NCBI GenBank assembly: GCA_020636325.1
Contig: JACJYC010000003.1
Span: 372,001 to 436,000 of the forward strand
Reading direction: 5' to 3'
DNA: 64,000 bases
From: Lewinellaceae bacterium
GTDB lineage: Bacteria; Bacteroidota; Bacteroidia; Chitinophagales; Saprospiraceae
Shown: positions 8,808 to 18,838 of the stretch, piece by piece
Position numbering within the stretch: position 1 is the first letter of the stretch
Layout: every line of letters starts with the position of its first letter
The notes under the pieces: model-generated
Database searches by the model: none
The model's input: only the letters and a program-made list of their open reading frames with translations
Told to the model about the DNA's origin: nothing
Position numbers and translations under genes: made by a program

Positions 8808-10742
8808 TTACCGCATATAAGCCAATTGGTAGCGCATATTCAGCAGCGATTGCAATTCCTGTATGGGCTGGAAGCTGTTCCGCAGATTGATCCGTTCCAT
8901 TTTTGAAAGTTCCGAGGGGTTGAAATACCTGCCTGAATTCCGGTTTCTGATGCCTTGCAGGGCGCGGTACCGCATGAGGATGCCGTACGAATCGGCGGCC
9001 TGCTGGAAGAGTTCGGCGTTGCTGGGCTCGAGTTCCGCCAGTTTTTCAAACCGCTTGATGGTATTGTTGATCCTGCCGACCCTGGCGCTCAGGATCAGCA
9101 CCCTGGCAGCGTCGGCCAGCGGCATCATGGCCCTGGCCTTGATATCGAATTCGTCCTTGTGCTCGCCGCTGCGCTCTACCACGAACCCCCGGAAAAACGT
9201 CAGCGGGGCCGGGTTTTGGAGGGCGGCTTTGGCGAGGAAGGACAGGAATATGGTTTGCCTGCCGACGGATTCAAAAATATGGTCGGTCAGGGCCGCGGCC
9301 AGGGAGCTGTCGCCGTAAACAGGCCTGAAATCGAAAAAGATCTCGCAGTGGAGGATGGCCTCGGGGATGGGTTCGAAGATCCATTTGCCGAACTGCTCTT
9401 TCCATTCGCTGAGCGACAGGCACCATTTGGCGTTGCTGGCCATCATATCGCCCGGGCAGTAGTCGAATCCGCATTCGTTCAGCATGGTGCTGACCCTGCC
9501 TGCCAGGGTCAGGAAGTAGGCTTTGGCGGCGGGGTATTCTTCCTCGGGCACATCGCCGAAGAGGAGCGCGCTGTCCTGGTCGGTGCGCAGCAATTGTTCT
9601 TCCCGGCCTTCGCTGCCCAGGGTGAGCCAGCAATAGGGCACGCCCGGCGGTTTGACCGCTTCCTCTTCCATGGTTTCTTCGCAAAGCCGGATGACCTGCG
9701 TGATCAGGGCATCGTTGATCTCGGTCATGACGGAAGAAATATAGGAAATGGAAACCTCCTGGTAAAGATATTTCTGCAACAGGCTTTCCGCCTGCTGGCG
9801 GATGTTCTTCAGCTCGGCAGCTTTCCGGCTGCGCCGGATCTCCCGGATCATGACGGCCGGATTATTGCCCTGAACGACAAGCAGGTCATGCTCGGAAATG
9901 ACCCCGACCACCGGCGTATCCGGCGTGCCGTCCTCCGTCATGACGAGGTGGTGGATGCGGTGTTTGACCATATCCATCTGGGCGTCCGCCACGGTCATTT
10001 CCTTTTTTGAGGTCACCACGGGGTGGGCCATGATCTGCTCAACCGGTTGATGGATCGGCACCAGGCCGGTTGCGACCTTTCGCCGGAGGTCCTTGTCCGT
10101 AATGATCCCGATCGGGTGCTGTTTTTCATCCACTACGACGATGGAACTGACCTCTTCCCGCGCCATTAACCCGGCAGCGATCTGGATGGGTATTTTGGAA
10201 GGGCAGGTAACCGGCGCCTTGCTGTATTCCAGCGACTGGACCTCCACCAGGTGGAAATGCCCGTCGATATACCGGTCCTGGTCCAGGAATAGCCTGTTTT
10301 TGAAGTGGGTGTCGTAATTTCTCCGAAGGCCTTCCGCAAAGCTGCTGGCCAGGTAATGGGCTATTTTCGGGTTGGCATTCCAGGTTTCCCGGTATTTTTC
10401 CACATTGACAACGTACAGGAGGGTTTCTTCAACGGCCTTTGCCGTAAGGGCGTAATTGTCTTCATTGATCAGCGGCCGGATGCCGAACACGTCGCCTTCG
10501 TCGCATTGCTCAACCAGTATCTCACGGTCGTCCTCCTGGCGAACCATTTGAACGGCGCCTTCCCGGACGACAAAGATCCGCTGTTCCGGCTTTTCACCTT
10601 GCCGGAAGATCACTTCGTTGGGGCGGCAATACTGGACGGTGACCGAGGCGGACAGTTCGGCCAATTGGTGCGGATCCAATAAGCTGAAAGGCGGATAATC
10701 CTTTAAATAATCATGGATTCTGGTGCTGATGGTGTTTGCCAT
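8808..10742 (-). CDS. Cyclic-nucleotide-binding / CBS / DUF294 nucleotidyltransferase-like signalling protein
   Basis: 644 aa from the ATG at 10742; an ATG at 10751 directly abutting the photolyase stop is equally possible. Domain order: a cNMP-binding beta roll at about 15-130 ('YCRPNEVIFRQGEKPEQRIF'); a tandem CBS pair at about 160-290 ('IGIITDKDLRRKVATG' and 'VVGVISEHDLLVVQG'); and a DUF294 GlnD-like nucleotidyltransferase at about 310-460 with the intact 'LGSEGREEQLLRTDQDSALL' (GSxxR...DxD) signature, then the DUF294 C-terminal helical domain. It is a soluble cytoplasmic protein that likely reads a cyclic nucleotide and an adenosyl ligand and nucleotidylates an unknown target. It is embedded between photolyase and exonuclease genes with essentially no spacing. 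Confidence 0.88.
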   Translation of the reverse strand: MANTISTRIHDYLKDYPPFSLLDPHQLAELSASVTVQYCRPNEVIFRQGEKPEQRIFVVREGAVQMVRQEDDREILVEQCDEGDVFGIRPLINEDNYALTAKAVEETLLYVVNVEKYRETWNANPKIAHYLASSFAEGLRRNYDTHFKNRLFLDQDRYIDGHFHLVEVQSLEYSKAPVTCPSKIPIQIAAGLMAREEVSSIVVVDEKQHPIGIITDKDLRRKVATGLVPIHQPVEQIMAHPVVTSKKEMTVADAQMDMVKHRIHHLVMTEDGTPDTPVVGVISEHDLLVVQGNNPAVMIREIRRSRKAAELKNIRQQAESLLQKYLYQEVSISYISSVMTEINDALITQVIRLCEETMEEEAVKPPGVPYCWLTLGSEGREEQLLRTDQDSALLFGDVPEEEYPAAKAYFLTLAGRVSTMLNECGFDYCPGDMMASNAKWCLSLSEWKEQFGKWIFEPIPEAILHCEIFFDFRPVYGDSSLAAALTDHIFESVGRQTIFLSFLAKAALQNPAPLTFFRGFVVERSGEHKDEFDIKARAMMPLADAARVLILSARVGRINNTIKRFEKLAELEPSNAELFQQAADSYGILMRYRALQGIRNRNSGRYFNPSELSKMERINLRNSFQPIQELQSLLNMRYQLAYMR

Positions 10743-10751
10743 GCGGATCAT

Positions 10752-12179
10752 TCAATTGACCAGGTCGATCATGGGTTCGGGGTAATCCTTGCCGATCCGG
10801 ACCTGGTAAAATGCCTGTTCTTCAAGGCTCAGGTACTCCGGCTGGTGGATTTTTTCCTGCGGCAGGTTCCGGAGCTCGGGCACCCAGAACCGGATGAAAT
10901 CGCCTTTGGGGTCGTACCGTTTGCCTTGCGAATGGATGTTGAAATAACGGTCTTCGCGCGGATCGCTGCCCACGCCGGCGATGTAGTTCCAGTTGCCGTA
11001 ATTGCTGCAGGGGTCATAGTCGACCAGGAGCGATTCGAAATATTCGGCGCCCATCAGCCAGTTGATGTTCAGGTCCTTGACCAGGAAGCTGGCCGCATTT
11101 TGCCGGCCGCGGTTGGACATGAATCCGGTTTGGCGGAGTTCCCGCATATTGGCGTCAATGAACGGGATGCCGGTCTGGCCTTCCGCCCATTTGGAGAACA
11201 GGTCCCAGTCCTCCGTCCAGTTGTGGTCCCTTTTCCCGGTAATGCCCTCTTCCCTGAAGATCTTATTGCCGTGTTTTTTGGCCATGAACCGGAAAAAGTC
11301 GCGCCAAAGCAATTCGAAAACCAGCCAGTAGGTCGATTCGTTCTCACCATGCGCCTGTTCGTGCCGCTTGATTTCGCTGTAGATCAACTTGGGGGAAAGG
11401 CAGCCCTGGGACAGCCAGGGTGAGAATTTGGAGGAGTAATCCATGCCCAGCAGTTGATTGCGCGTTTCCTTGTAACGGTCAACCAGCAGAGAGTCGTGTA
11501 TATAGTACCGGAGCCGTTCAAGGCCCGCTTTCTCTCCACCTTTGAAATGATTGGATGCGCCGGCCGGTTCCGGCGGCGTCGCATGGCCCAGGTCCCGGAG
11601 TTCCGGCATGGGGCCATAGTCCAGCCGGGTGCTCAATGGGGGCAACCGGTCCGGTGCGGGCAGGGGATCGCGGACCGGTACGATCTTTTCGACTTCCTTC
11701 CTGAATTGGGTGAAGACATCCGGCGTGTGGGGAACGGGAAAGGGGAGGTCTGCGGTGTAGAGCAGCATTTTCCCCCGGGAATACCAGATTTCCTGTCCGA
11801 TGGTCCACAGGTTCTTTTCCAGGGCGTCCTGGACGAGGACTTCCTCCTGGGTGCGTTCGCGGTTGCAGAAGACCCAGCTGCTTTTCACGGATCGAGCCAG
11901 CTCAAAGATGACCTCCTCGGGTTTGCCGATCCGAACCCAGAGATCCGAACCGATGGCCTGAAGGGATGCCCTCAGGTCGATCACCGATTCCAGGATGAAC
12001 TTTGCCCGGAACGATCCGGTCTTGGGAAACCCGTACTTCGTTTTACCCTTGAAGATCCTTGGATCGAAAACATAGACCGGAATAACCTCATCCGCACTTT
12101 TGAGGGCATCGAGGAGCGCCTCGTTGTCGTGCAGCCTCAGATCCTGCCTGAACCAAACTATTGCCCGCCGATAATCCAT
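10752..12179 (-). CDS. DASH-family cryptochrome / deoxyribodipyrimidine photolyase
   Basis: 475 aa. The start is placed at the ATG at 12179, giving MDYRRAIVWFRQDLRLHDNE, the canonical photolyase N-terminus. The Rossmann photolyase domain covers about 1-170. 'FPVPHTPDVFTQFRKEVEKI' is typical of the DASH subgroup, and the C-terminal FAD-binding domain includes 'LLWRDFFRFMAKKHG', 'PFIDANMRELRQTGFMSNR' and 'YDPCSNYGNWNYIAGVGSDP'. It should repair UV pyrimidine dimers (mainly in single-stranded DNA for DASH proteins) or act as a light sensor. First gene of a three-gene operon with the DUF294 and exonuclease genes, preceded by a TATCTTTG promoter box. Confidence 0.92.
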   Translation of the reverse strand: MDYRRAIVWFRQDLRLHDNEALLDALKSADEVIPVYVFDPRIFKGKTKYGFPKTGSFRAKFILESVIDLRASLQAIGSDLWVRIGKPEEVIFELARSVKSSWVFCNRERTQEEVLVQDALEKNLWTIGQEIWYSRGKMLLYTADLPFPVPHTPDVFTQFRKEVEKIVPVRDPLPAPDRLPPLSTRLDYGPMPELRDLGHATPPEPAGASNHFKGGEKAGLERLRYYIHDSLLVDRYKETRNQLLGMDYSSKFSPWLSQGCLSPKLIYSEIKRHEQAHGENESTYWLVFELLWRDFFRFMAKKHGNKIFREEGITGKRDHNWTEDWDLFSKWAEGQTGIPFIDANMRELRQTGFMSNRGRQNAASFLVKDLNINWLMGAEYFESLLVDYDPCSNYGNWNYIAGVGSDPREDRYFNIHSQGKRYDPKGDFIRFWVPELRNLPQEKIHQPEYLSLEEQAFYQVRIGKDYPEPMIDLVN

Positions 12180-12223
12180 AGCCGAAGGAATTTTTTCAAC
12201 ATGAAATCGAAAGGATAACAATG

Positions 12224-12231
12224 CAAAGATA
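12224..12231 (-). promoter_or_regulatory. -7 promoter box for the photolyase operon
   Basis: Minus strand TATCTTTG, an exact TAnnTTTG match, 45 bases upstream of the photolyase ATG at 12179. No obvious TTTG partner upstream. Confidence 0.5.
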
Positions 12232-12328
12232 CATTGGTTTGTAGTTTTTGGAATTACTTGGGAAATTGCAGCCTGAATTTCAACAGGCCGGAGCAGGCTT
12301 TGTTTAGATGATCAAATAAACTGATGTT

Positions 12329-12745
12329 ATGGATTCCCGAATTTTCAAATGCGCGTTCTTTTCAGCATTGCTGATCCTTACCGCTATCTCCTGTCAGGAT
12401 AATCCTTTTACCCAGGGAGAGCGATTGTACGATCATTTATGCGCCAATTGCCACATGGATACCGGAGAGGGGTTGCAGAATCTGATCCCGCCGCTGGCCG
12501 GTTCCGAATTCGTCCGGGACAATGTCAGCGGCGCTGCCTGCATCATCCGGTACGGCACATCGGATACCATCACCGTTGCCGGCCGGGTGTTTCAGCAACC
12601 GATGGCCGGCAATCCGGACCTGACGGAGTTCGAGATCGCCAATCTGGTGAACTACATCCGCCACGCCTGGGGAAACGAATACGGGTTTGTCAAACTCGAC
12701 GAGATCAAGGCAGGGCTTGAAGCCTGCCGGCCTGCATCCGAATAA
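12329..12745 (+). CDS. Mono-heme class I cytochrome c lipoprotein
   Basis: 138 aa. Lipoprotein signal ending in 'TAISC' (Cys22), so the protein is anchored on the periplasmic face. One c-type heme site is seen, C38-A-N-C-H42. The likely distal axial Met is in 'QQPMAGNPDLTEFEIANL', followed by the final helix 'IANLVNYIRHAWGN' typical of cytochrome c domains. Such proteins shuttle electrons in the periplasm. It is oriented with the T9SS giant and the di-heme cytochrome downstream, but 142 bases separate it from the next gene, so co-transcription is not certain. Confidence 0.88.
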   Translation: MDSRIFKCAFFSALLILTAISCQDNPFTQGERLYDHLCANCHMDTGEGLQNLIPPLAGSEFVRDNVSGAACIIRYGTSDTITVAGRVFQQPMAGNPDLTEFEIANLVNYIRHAWGNEYGFVKLDEIKAGLEACRPASE

Positions 12746-12887
12746 ACAAATTCGTTCAGACGGGCTTCGTGCAACTATCCGGACGGATTTGTAAAAAAAT
12801 GCTACCTTTCCGACCAATTTCCGGGCTTTAGCGCTATCTATCACGCTCAAATTCCTTTACTTTGGCCCAATTAATCGAAACGATTTT

Positions 12888-15800
12888 ATGAAGCAGTTCT
12901 TTACCATTGTATTTTGTTTGCTGACCCTGGGATTAGCAGCACAGGCGCCCGTAAACGATGATTGTTCCGGGCTGATCGACCTGGGCGTTGCGCCGGCTTG
13001 CCCCGATGTTTTCTTTTCCAACGTGAACGCGACGGCCAGCAATATCGGTTTCGGCAATATTCCGCAGTGTTTCAACGGCGGCGGCGTACAGAACGACGTC
13101 TGGTTCGCCTTCACGACCTCCGACACCATTTTCAATTATACGATCACGGTGACCGGCATGTCAGACGGAGTAACGCCGGCAATGGTAAATCCGCAGGTGG
13201 CCATCTACCGCGGGGATTGCGAACCCGACGGGCTGGCCGAGCTGGTCTGCGCTTCCGCCGACCTGGGCGAATCAATCGTGGAACTGGACGTGGAGGAACT
13301 CACCCCGAACGTGATCTATTTCCTCCGGATAAATGACTATTCCGCCACCGGTACCCCCAACTGGGGCTCGTTTCAGGTATGCGTGGACGAAACCCCGCCC
13401 GCCAATAACATCGACGAAGGCGGGTCAACGGCTTGCTCCGGCCTGCTTTACGACAGCGGCGGCCCCGACGCAGACTACGGCCCCAACGAAGATTATACCT
13501 TCTCCATTTGCCCCAGCGAATTCAACCAGTGCATCAATTTCACGCTCGACTACTTCAATATCGAGGACGGTTCATTCGACCAGTTGAACTTTTTTGACGG
13601 CCCCGAAGTGAACCCGGCTACCTTGCTTGCCTCTATCGGCGGCTTTAACCTTTCCGGCGGCGGCGCCGTTTGTTTCCAGGTACAGGCCAGCAGCGGTTGC
13701 CTGACGGTCCAGTTTGTTTCCGACGGCTCCATCCAGCTCGAAGGATTTGCCGGTTCATGGCAATGCTCCGCCTTCCCTTGCGAACCCTATGATCCGGTAG
13801 TGGTGGAGGAAGGCGCTTCCAATGAACAGATCGAAAATTTCGTTTCCACGCCCCAAACCCTGGCAACCGTCACGAGCATTAACTGCCCGCCGAACGCTTA
13901 CGGCACTTTTGTGGCCGGCGATACCACCGACCTGGGACTGGACAGAGGCCTGCTCCTCACCACCGGGGATGTGAATAACGCACCGGGCCGCAACAATTCC
14001 GGCAGCACCGGCCTGGACAACGATTTCCCCGGCGATCCGGACCTGGATTATCTCTCCACCCTTTTCGGGGCGGAAGTTGAGTCGTTCGACGCTTGCGTGG
14101 TCGAGATGGATGTGTTCGCAGCTACCAATGAACTCACCTTCGAATACGTGTTCGGTTCGGAGGAATACACCGAATTCGTGGGGTCCAACTTCAACGATAT
14201 TTTCGCCTTCCTGGCCTCCGGTCCGGGAATCGTCGGCGATCCCAATATGAACAACCAGATCAATATCGCTGTGCTGCCCGACGGCGCAACGCCTGTGCAG
14301 ATCAACAGCGTCAACAATATTGACAACTGGCAATACTACCGCAACAACGAACTGGGGCAGAGCCTGGAATACGACGGCTTGACCTCCGATTTCCTCGGTA
14401 CCAAAAAAAGCCTGACCGCCCGGGTACAGACCATCCCCTGCAATACCTATCACCTCAAACTGGCGATTGCCGACCGCAACGACGGCATCTACGACTCCGG
14501 GGTCTTTATCTCCGAGATCCGCGGCGGGACGCCCAAGCTGGAAGTGGTGTTCAATTCCGGGATCGATTACCTGATCGAGGATTGCACCAACACGCCGGAT
14601 GAACTGGTTGTTCGGCTCAACAGCGCACTGGAAGATACCGTCACCTATAAGGTCAATATTTCCGGAACGGCAATCCTGGGCGTTGACTACGACCTGGTCC
14701 TGCCGGATGCCATCACCTTCCTGCCGGGCCAAACGGAGTTCTCTTTCCCGATCACCCCGCTATCGGACCTTATAGACGAAGACATCGAAACCATCATCAT
14801 CTCCCTGTCCAACGACTTCGGTTGCGGCGAGGTGACCTATACCACGCTGACCATTGAACTGCATGACGAACTCGTAGTGGACATCCTTGCACAGGGCGAT
14901 ACCCTCCTGGTTTGCGCCGACAGCAGCCTGGTCGTTCAAGCCGAAGGCGCCGCTACCTATTTCTGGAGTCCTGCCGGCATTTTCAGCGATCCGACCAGCG
15001 ATTCTCCGGCCGCTACCCCCGGTTTCAGCCGTTGGGTCAAGGTGGAGGGCTTTGTCGGCGCCGGCTGTACGGACGTGGATTCGGTGTTCCTGAAGGTCAT
15101 AGACCCCATGATTGAAGTGGCGGCCCTGGATCCTACGGCCATCTGCCGGGGAGACTCCGTGCACCTGGTGGTCACGGATAATGTGGACCATTCCAACCTG
15201 ACGTGGTTTCCGGCACTCGGTCTGAGCGACCCGAACGGCGCTGAGGTGACGGCCAAGCCGCAGGACACAACCCTGTATATCGCCTCGGTTAACGTAGCGG
15301 GCTGCGTGGTGATGGACTCCGTGCTCATTGATGTCAACCTGTTTGAATTCCCGGAAATCGCCAATGATACCACCATCTGTCAGAATTACAGCGTTCAACT
15401 GGCCGCGCTGATCAATCCGGAGGCGACCAATTATACCTGGACCCCGGCGACCGGCCTGGATAACGATACCATATCAGGACCGCTGGCTACGCCGGATGCC
15501 ACCACCACCTATACGCTGACGGCAGAAAGCGTCAACGGCGCCTGCAGCCAAACGGCTGATATTACGGTGCAGGTGTTGCCCGCCGACGTCAACATCACTG
15601 CGGCCGATACGGTCTTCCTCTGCCTCGGCGAGACCCTGAATCTGGACGCGGTGACCAGCACCGGCGTCGCGGATAACCTGATCTGGTCGCCCGGCGACAG
15701 CACCCTGAGCGATACATTGGGCCTGAACGTGATCGCTTCTCCGGAAGTGACCACCTGGTATTACGCCACCTTTACCGTCGGCGCCTGCGTGGTCATGGAT

Positions 15801-17348
15801 TCCGTGCTGGCCCGCGTTGACTCCCTGCCCGATCTGAGCCTGATGACGGACCCCATGAAGGATTTCTATTGCCAGGGCGATATCGTCAAGATCATTTCGG
15901 CCAATATTTATGAACCTTCCAATTTCCCGGATATAGCGCATACCTGGACGGAGGGCCTCGGTTTTGAAACCCCCGACTCCCTGGCCTTTATGGTGTTCAC
16001 GGCCCAGGATACAGCCTATTATACCAGGATTACCGTCAATAATGCCTGCCGGGATACCAACAGGATGCTGATCAATGTGGTGGAACCGCAGACCCTGATC
16101 CCGCATCCGTCGGATACCACCATTTGCGAAGGGCAGACAGTGCAGGTCATGCTCGAATTCCAGGGGCAGGGCGACATATCCTGGGAGCCCGAAGAGAATA
16201 TCAGTTGTACGGACTGCCTGAATCCGGTGCTGAGTACCCCGATCCCGATGACCTATACGGTTAAGGCAAAAGAAGGGGAGTGCACGCAGGAAGCGACCGT
16301 ACAGGTGAATATCCGGCCATTGCCCGTTTATGCGCTAAGCCCCGATGTGGAAATATGCGCCGGGGCCGGAACGCAGGTCCAGCTGAACAGCGCCACCGAC
16401 GGGGTGAGCGATTACCAGTGGACTTCCTCGGTGGATCCGAACTTTACTTCCGGCGAAGACCTCCTGACGGTCAGTCCGGACCAGACAACGACCTTCACGC
16501 TCACGGCGACCAACGAATGCGGTTCGGTCGGCGGGCCGGTCAAGGTTACGGTGGTCCCGCAATCGTTTATTTCCCTGGATGACGCCTCGATTTGTCTCGG
16601 CAATTCCGTTACCCTTGTAGCGGAAGGATCGGCGCCGGATGGCGTATCTGAAGTCTTCAGCTGGACCGTTAACGGTCAACCGGCGGGCGACGGTACGAAT
16701 ACGCTGACCATCAACCCGGAGGAAACTTCGCAGGTCACCGTCAACTATGTCTATGGCGACAATTGCGGAAGTGACAGCAAAACAGTGACACTCACGGTGT
16801 TTGACAACAATTTCCCGGTTGAACTATCGTCCAATCCGGTCGATACCGTTTATTCCGGAGAAGAATTGACGCTGACCGCAAACGTCACCCTTGCCGGGCA
16901 ACAGGCCAACAGCTACAGCTGGAGCGGACAAGGGGTGGACGGCCAAACGACCACTACCAACCAGATTTCGACGACCCAGCGTTCCGACCAGGTCGAAAAC
17001 CTGTCTTACCAGGTTCAGGTGACGACCGACCAGGGCTGCATTGGGGAAGGCGCCGTATTTGTGGTGCTGGTGCCGAATATCGCCAAAGTGCCCAACGTTT
17101 TCACACCCAACGGCGATGAGGTCAACGACGTGTTCAAGGTGTATTACAACGCCAGGGTATTCGGGATCCGCCAATTCCGCATCTACAACCGGTGGGGGCA
17201 ATTGGTATACGACGGCAAGGACAACAACGGCTGGGACGGAACCTACAAAGGCCAACCGGCTGTTTCGGATGTATATATTTATCAGATCGCCTATGAGATC
17301 GGCGGGGAAGTGAAGACGGTGAAGGGGGATGTGACCTTGCTGCGTTGA
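12888..17348 (+). CDS. Giant T9SS-secreted surface protein: CUB, choice-of-anchor L, Ig-like repeats, type B sorting domain
   Basis: 1486 aa with a signal peptide (MKQFFTIVFCLLTLGLAAQ). Domain order: a jelly-roll-like region at about 20-165; a CUB-like domain at about 175-290 ('ACSGLLYDSGG' onward); choice-of-anchor L at about 300-550 ('RGLLLTTGDVNNAPG', 'FEYVFGSEEYTEFV'); a Calx-beta-like segment at about 555-660 ('ALEDTVTYKVNISG'); then roughly eight PKD/Ig-like repeats each starting with 'D(T/S)TICxGxxVxL'-type motifs; and a C-terminal gliding-motility-type sorting domain ('VPNVFTPNGDEVNDVF', 'IYNRWGQLVYDG', 'NGWDGTYKG'). Family knowledge says this type B tail directs export by the type IX system and surface attachment. 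A near-match -7 box (TACTTTG) lies at 12858-12864. Likely adhesin or matrix protein; the ligand is unknown. Confidence 0.9.
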   Translation: MKQFFTIVFCLLTLGLAAQAPVNDDCSGLIDLGVAPACPDVFFSNVNATASNIGFGNIPQCFNGGGVQNDVWFAFTTSDTIFNYTITVTGMSDGVTPAMVNPQVAIYRGDCEPDGLAELVCASADLGESIVELDVEELTPNVIYFLRINDYSATGTPNWGSFQVCVDETPPANNIDEGGSTACSGLLYDSGGPDADYGPNEDYTFSICPSEFNQCINFTLDYFNIEDGSFDQLNFFDGPEVNPATLLASIGGFNLSGGGAVCFQVQASSGCLTVQFVSDGSIQLEGFAGSWQCSAFPCEPYDPVVVEEGASNEQIENFVSTPQTLATVTSINCPPNAYGTFVAGDTTDLGLDRGLLLTTGDVNNAPGRNNSGSTGLDNDFPGDPDLDYLSTLFGAEVESFDACVVEMDVFAATNELTFEYVFGSEEYTEFVGSNFNDIFAFLASGPGIVGDPNMNNQINIAVLPDGATPVQINSVNNIDNWQYYRNNELGQSLEYDGLTSDFLGTKKSLTARVQTIPCNTYHLKLAIADRNDGIYDSGVFISEIRGGTPKLEVVFNSGIDYLIEDCTNTPDELVVRLNSALEDTVTYKVNISGTAILGVDYDLVLPDAITFLPGQTEFSFPITPLSDLIDEDIETIIISLSNDFGCGEVTYTTLTIELHDELVVDILAQGDTLLVCADSSLVVQAEGAATYFWSPAGIFSDPTSDSPAATPGFSRWVKVEGFVGAGCTDVDSVFLKVIDPMIEVAALDPTAICRGDSVHLVVTDNVDHSNLTWFPALGLSDPNGAEVTAKPQDTTLYIASVNVAGCVVMDSVLIDVNLFEFPEIANDTTICQNYSVQLAALINPEATNYTWTPATGLDNDTISGPLATPDATTTYTLTAESVNGACSQTADITVQVLPADVNITAADTVFLCLGETLNLDAVTSTGVADNLIWSPGDSTLSDTLGLNVIASPEVTTWYYATFTVGACVVMDSVLARVDSLPDLSLMTDPMKDFYCQGDIVKIISANIYEPSNFPDIAHTWTEGLGFETPDSLAFMVFTAQDTAYYTRITVNNACRDTNRMLINVVEPQTLIPHPSDTTICEGQTVQVMLEFQGQGDISWEPEENISCTDCLNPVLSTPIPMTYTVKAKEGECTQEATVQVNIRPLPVYALSPDVEICAGAGTQVQLNSATDGVSDYQWTSSVDPNFTSGEDLLTVSPDQTTTFTLTATNECGSVGGPVKVTVVPQSFISLDDASICLGNSVTLVAEGSAPDGVSEVFSWTVNGQPAGDGTNTLTINPEETSQVTVNYVYGDNCGSDSKTVTLTVFDNNFPVELSSNPVDTVYSGEELTLTANVTLAGQQANSYSWSGQGVDGQTTTTNQISTTQRSDQVENLSYQVQVTTDQGCIGEGAVFVVLVPNIAKVPNVFTPNGDEVNDVFKVYYNARVFGIRQFRIYNRWGQLVYDGKDNNGWDGTYKGQPAVSDVYIYQIAYEIGGEVKTVKGDVTLLR

Positions 17349-17367
17349 TCCTTAGGTGCGAAACACT

Positions 17368-18792
17368 ATGAAGAGCCTTAACCATAAATTATCCGGGTTG
17401 ACCACGATTAGCCTAATTGCCGCCGTGTTGCTGCTCCTGACCTGCAGGAATGAAATGCCCGCAGTGCCGGAAGAACCCGAATTGCCCATCGGCACCACCC
17501 CGATCCCCGCCTCCCCGCAAAGGACCGGCGATCCGCAGGCGGGGTACGATTATCTGGTAGCAGGCAATTATATCCGAAGCGGCATTCCGTACTCCGTTTT
17601 TGTCAATACCTTCGGGAAAGACACCAAGAACGAACTCGGCAGGAGCGGCGACAATGCAGAGATCAATTACGAATTTACCGCCGTGGATGCGCCGAACGGC
17701 GTGCGGGTGGTAGCGCCGAACTGCCTTCAATGCCACGCCCAGTACCTGAACGGCCAATTGGTGGTCGGCCTGGGCAACAGCACCTATGATTTTACCACCG
17801 ACCAATCCCAGAATGCGGCGCTCCTGGAAACGGTGATCAAGGCATTTTACGGGAGTACATCCCCGCAATGGGAGGCGGCCAAGAATTTCACACGGGCCGT
17901 GAAAGCTACCGGGCCGTACCTGATCACCAAAGTGCGGGGTGTGAACCCGGCCGACAAACTGGCGGCGGTCCTGGCCGCTCACCGCGATGTTTCGGACCTT
18001 TCCTGGTACGATGAGTCGCAGATGTCCTTACCCGCGGAGGTGGTCCCGTCGGACGTACCCGCCTGGTGGCTGCTGAAAAAGAAGAACGCCATGTTCTACA
18101 ACGCGGCCGGCAGAAAGGATTTTGCCCGCTTCATGATGGCGTCCAACCTGCTGACGGTTTCCGATTCCACAGAGGCCAGAGATGTCGACAACCATTTCAA
18201 TGATGTGCTCGCTTATATCCTGACCCTGCAGCCGCCTGCCTATCCCGGCGCACTGGATCAGGCCCAGGTTGAAAAAGGCCGGGTTATCTTCAAAGAGAAC
18301 TGCGAATCCTGCCACGGGACGTACGGCGCGGAAGCCGCTTATCCCAACCTGCTGGTATCCCTGGACAGGGTAGGGACCGACCCGCAACTCGCTCAGGCCA
18401 ATTTTGCCTATCCCGAATTCGTTGATTGGTACAACCGCAGCTGGTTCAGCAAAAATCCGAACGCCGCCAGGCTCGAGCCGGGTGAAGGCTATATCGCCCC
18501 GCCGCTCGACGGCATCTGGGCTACGGCGCCTTATCTGCACAACGGTTCCGTGCCGACGCTCGAAGATCTGCTGAACAGTACTGCGCGGCCTAAATACTGG
18601 AAGCGGTCATTTGACACCAGCGATTATGATCAGACCAAAGCGGGTTGGAATTATTCGGTTGAAACATCAGGTGGGAGTACATCCGTGTACGACACCACGC
18701 TGCCCGGATACGGCAATCAGGGGCATACATTCGGCGATTTCCTGAATGACACCGATCGCGCCGCTTTGATCGAGTACCTGAAATCGCTGTAA
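17368..18792 (+). CDS. Di-heme c-type cytochrome lipoprotein (RoxA / cytochrome c peroxidase-like)
   Basis: 474 aa from the ATG at 17368, which places a lipobox at 'LLLLTC' (Cys26). Two heme c sites are visible: C119-L-Q-C-H123 and C312-E-S-C-H316. The C-terminal motif 'LDGIWATAPYLHNGSVPTLE' is characteristic of di-heme cytochromes of the RoxA/peroxidase type and similar Bacteroidota proteins. It is longer than a classical MauG/CcpA, nearer to RoxA-like length. It starts 19 bases after the T9SS giant, so the two are probably cotranscribed. The substrate (peroxide, a hydrophobic polymer or none) cannot be decided. Confidence 0.8.
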   Translation: MKSLNHKLSGLTTISLIAAVLLLLTCRNEMPAVPEEPELPIGTTPIPASPQRTGDPQAGYDYLVAGNYIRSGIPYSVFVNTFGKDTKNELGRSGDNAEINYEFTAVDAPNGVRVVAPNCLQCHAQYLNGQLVVGLGNSTYDFTTDQSQNAALLETVIKAFYGSTSPQWEAAKNFTRAVKATGPYLITKVRGVNPADKLAAVLAAHRDVSDLSWYDESQMSLPAEVVPSDVPAWWLLKKKNAMFYNAAGRKDFARFMMASNLLTVSDSTEARDVDNHFNDVLAYILTLQPPAYPGALDQAQVEKGRVIFKENCESCHGTYGAEAAYPNLLVSLDRVGTDPQLAQANFAYPEFVDWYNRSWFSKNPNAARLEPGEGYIAPPLDGIWATAPYLHNGSVPTLEDLLNSTARPKYWKRSFDTSDYDQTKAGWNYSVETSGGSTSVYDTTLPGYGNQGHTFGDFLNDTDRAALIEYLKSL

Positions 18793-18838
18793 TCCGGCAT
18801 ACTACTGGACAAAATGAGCAGTGGGGACGGATGAAAAA

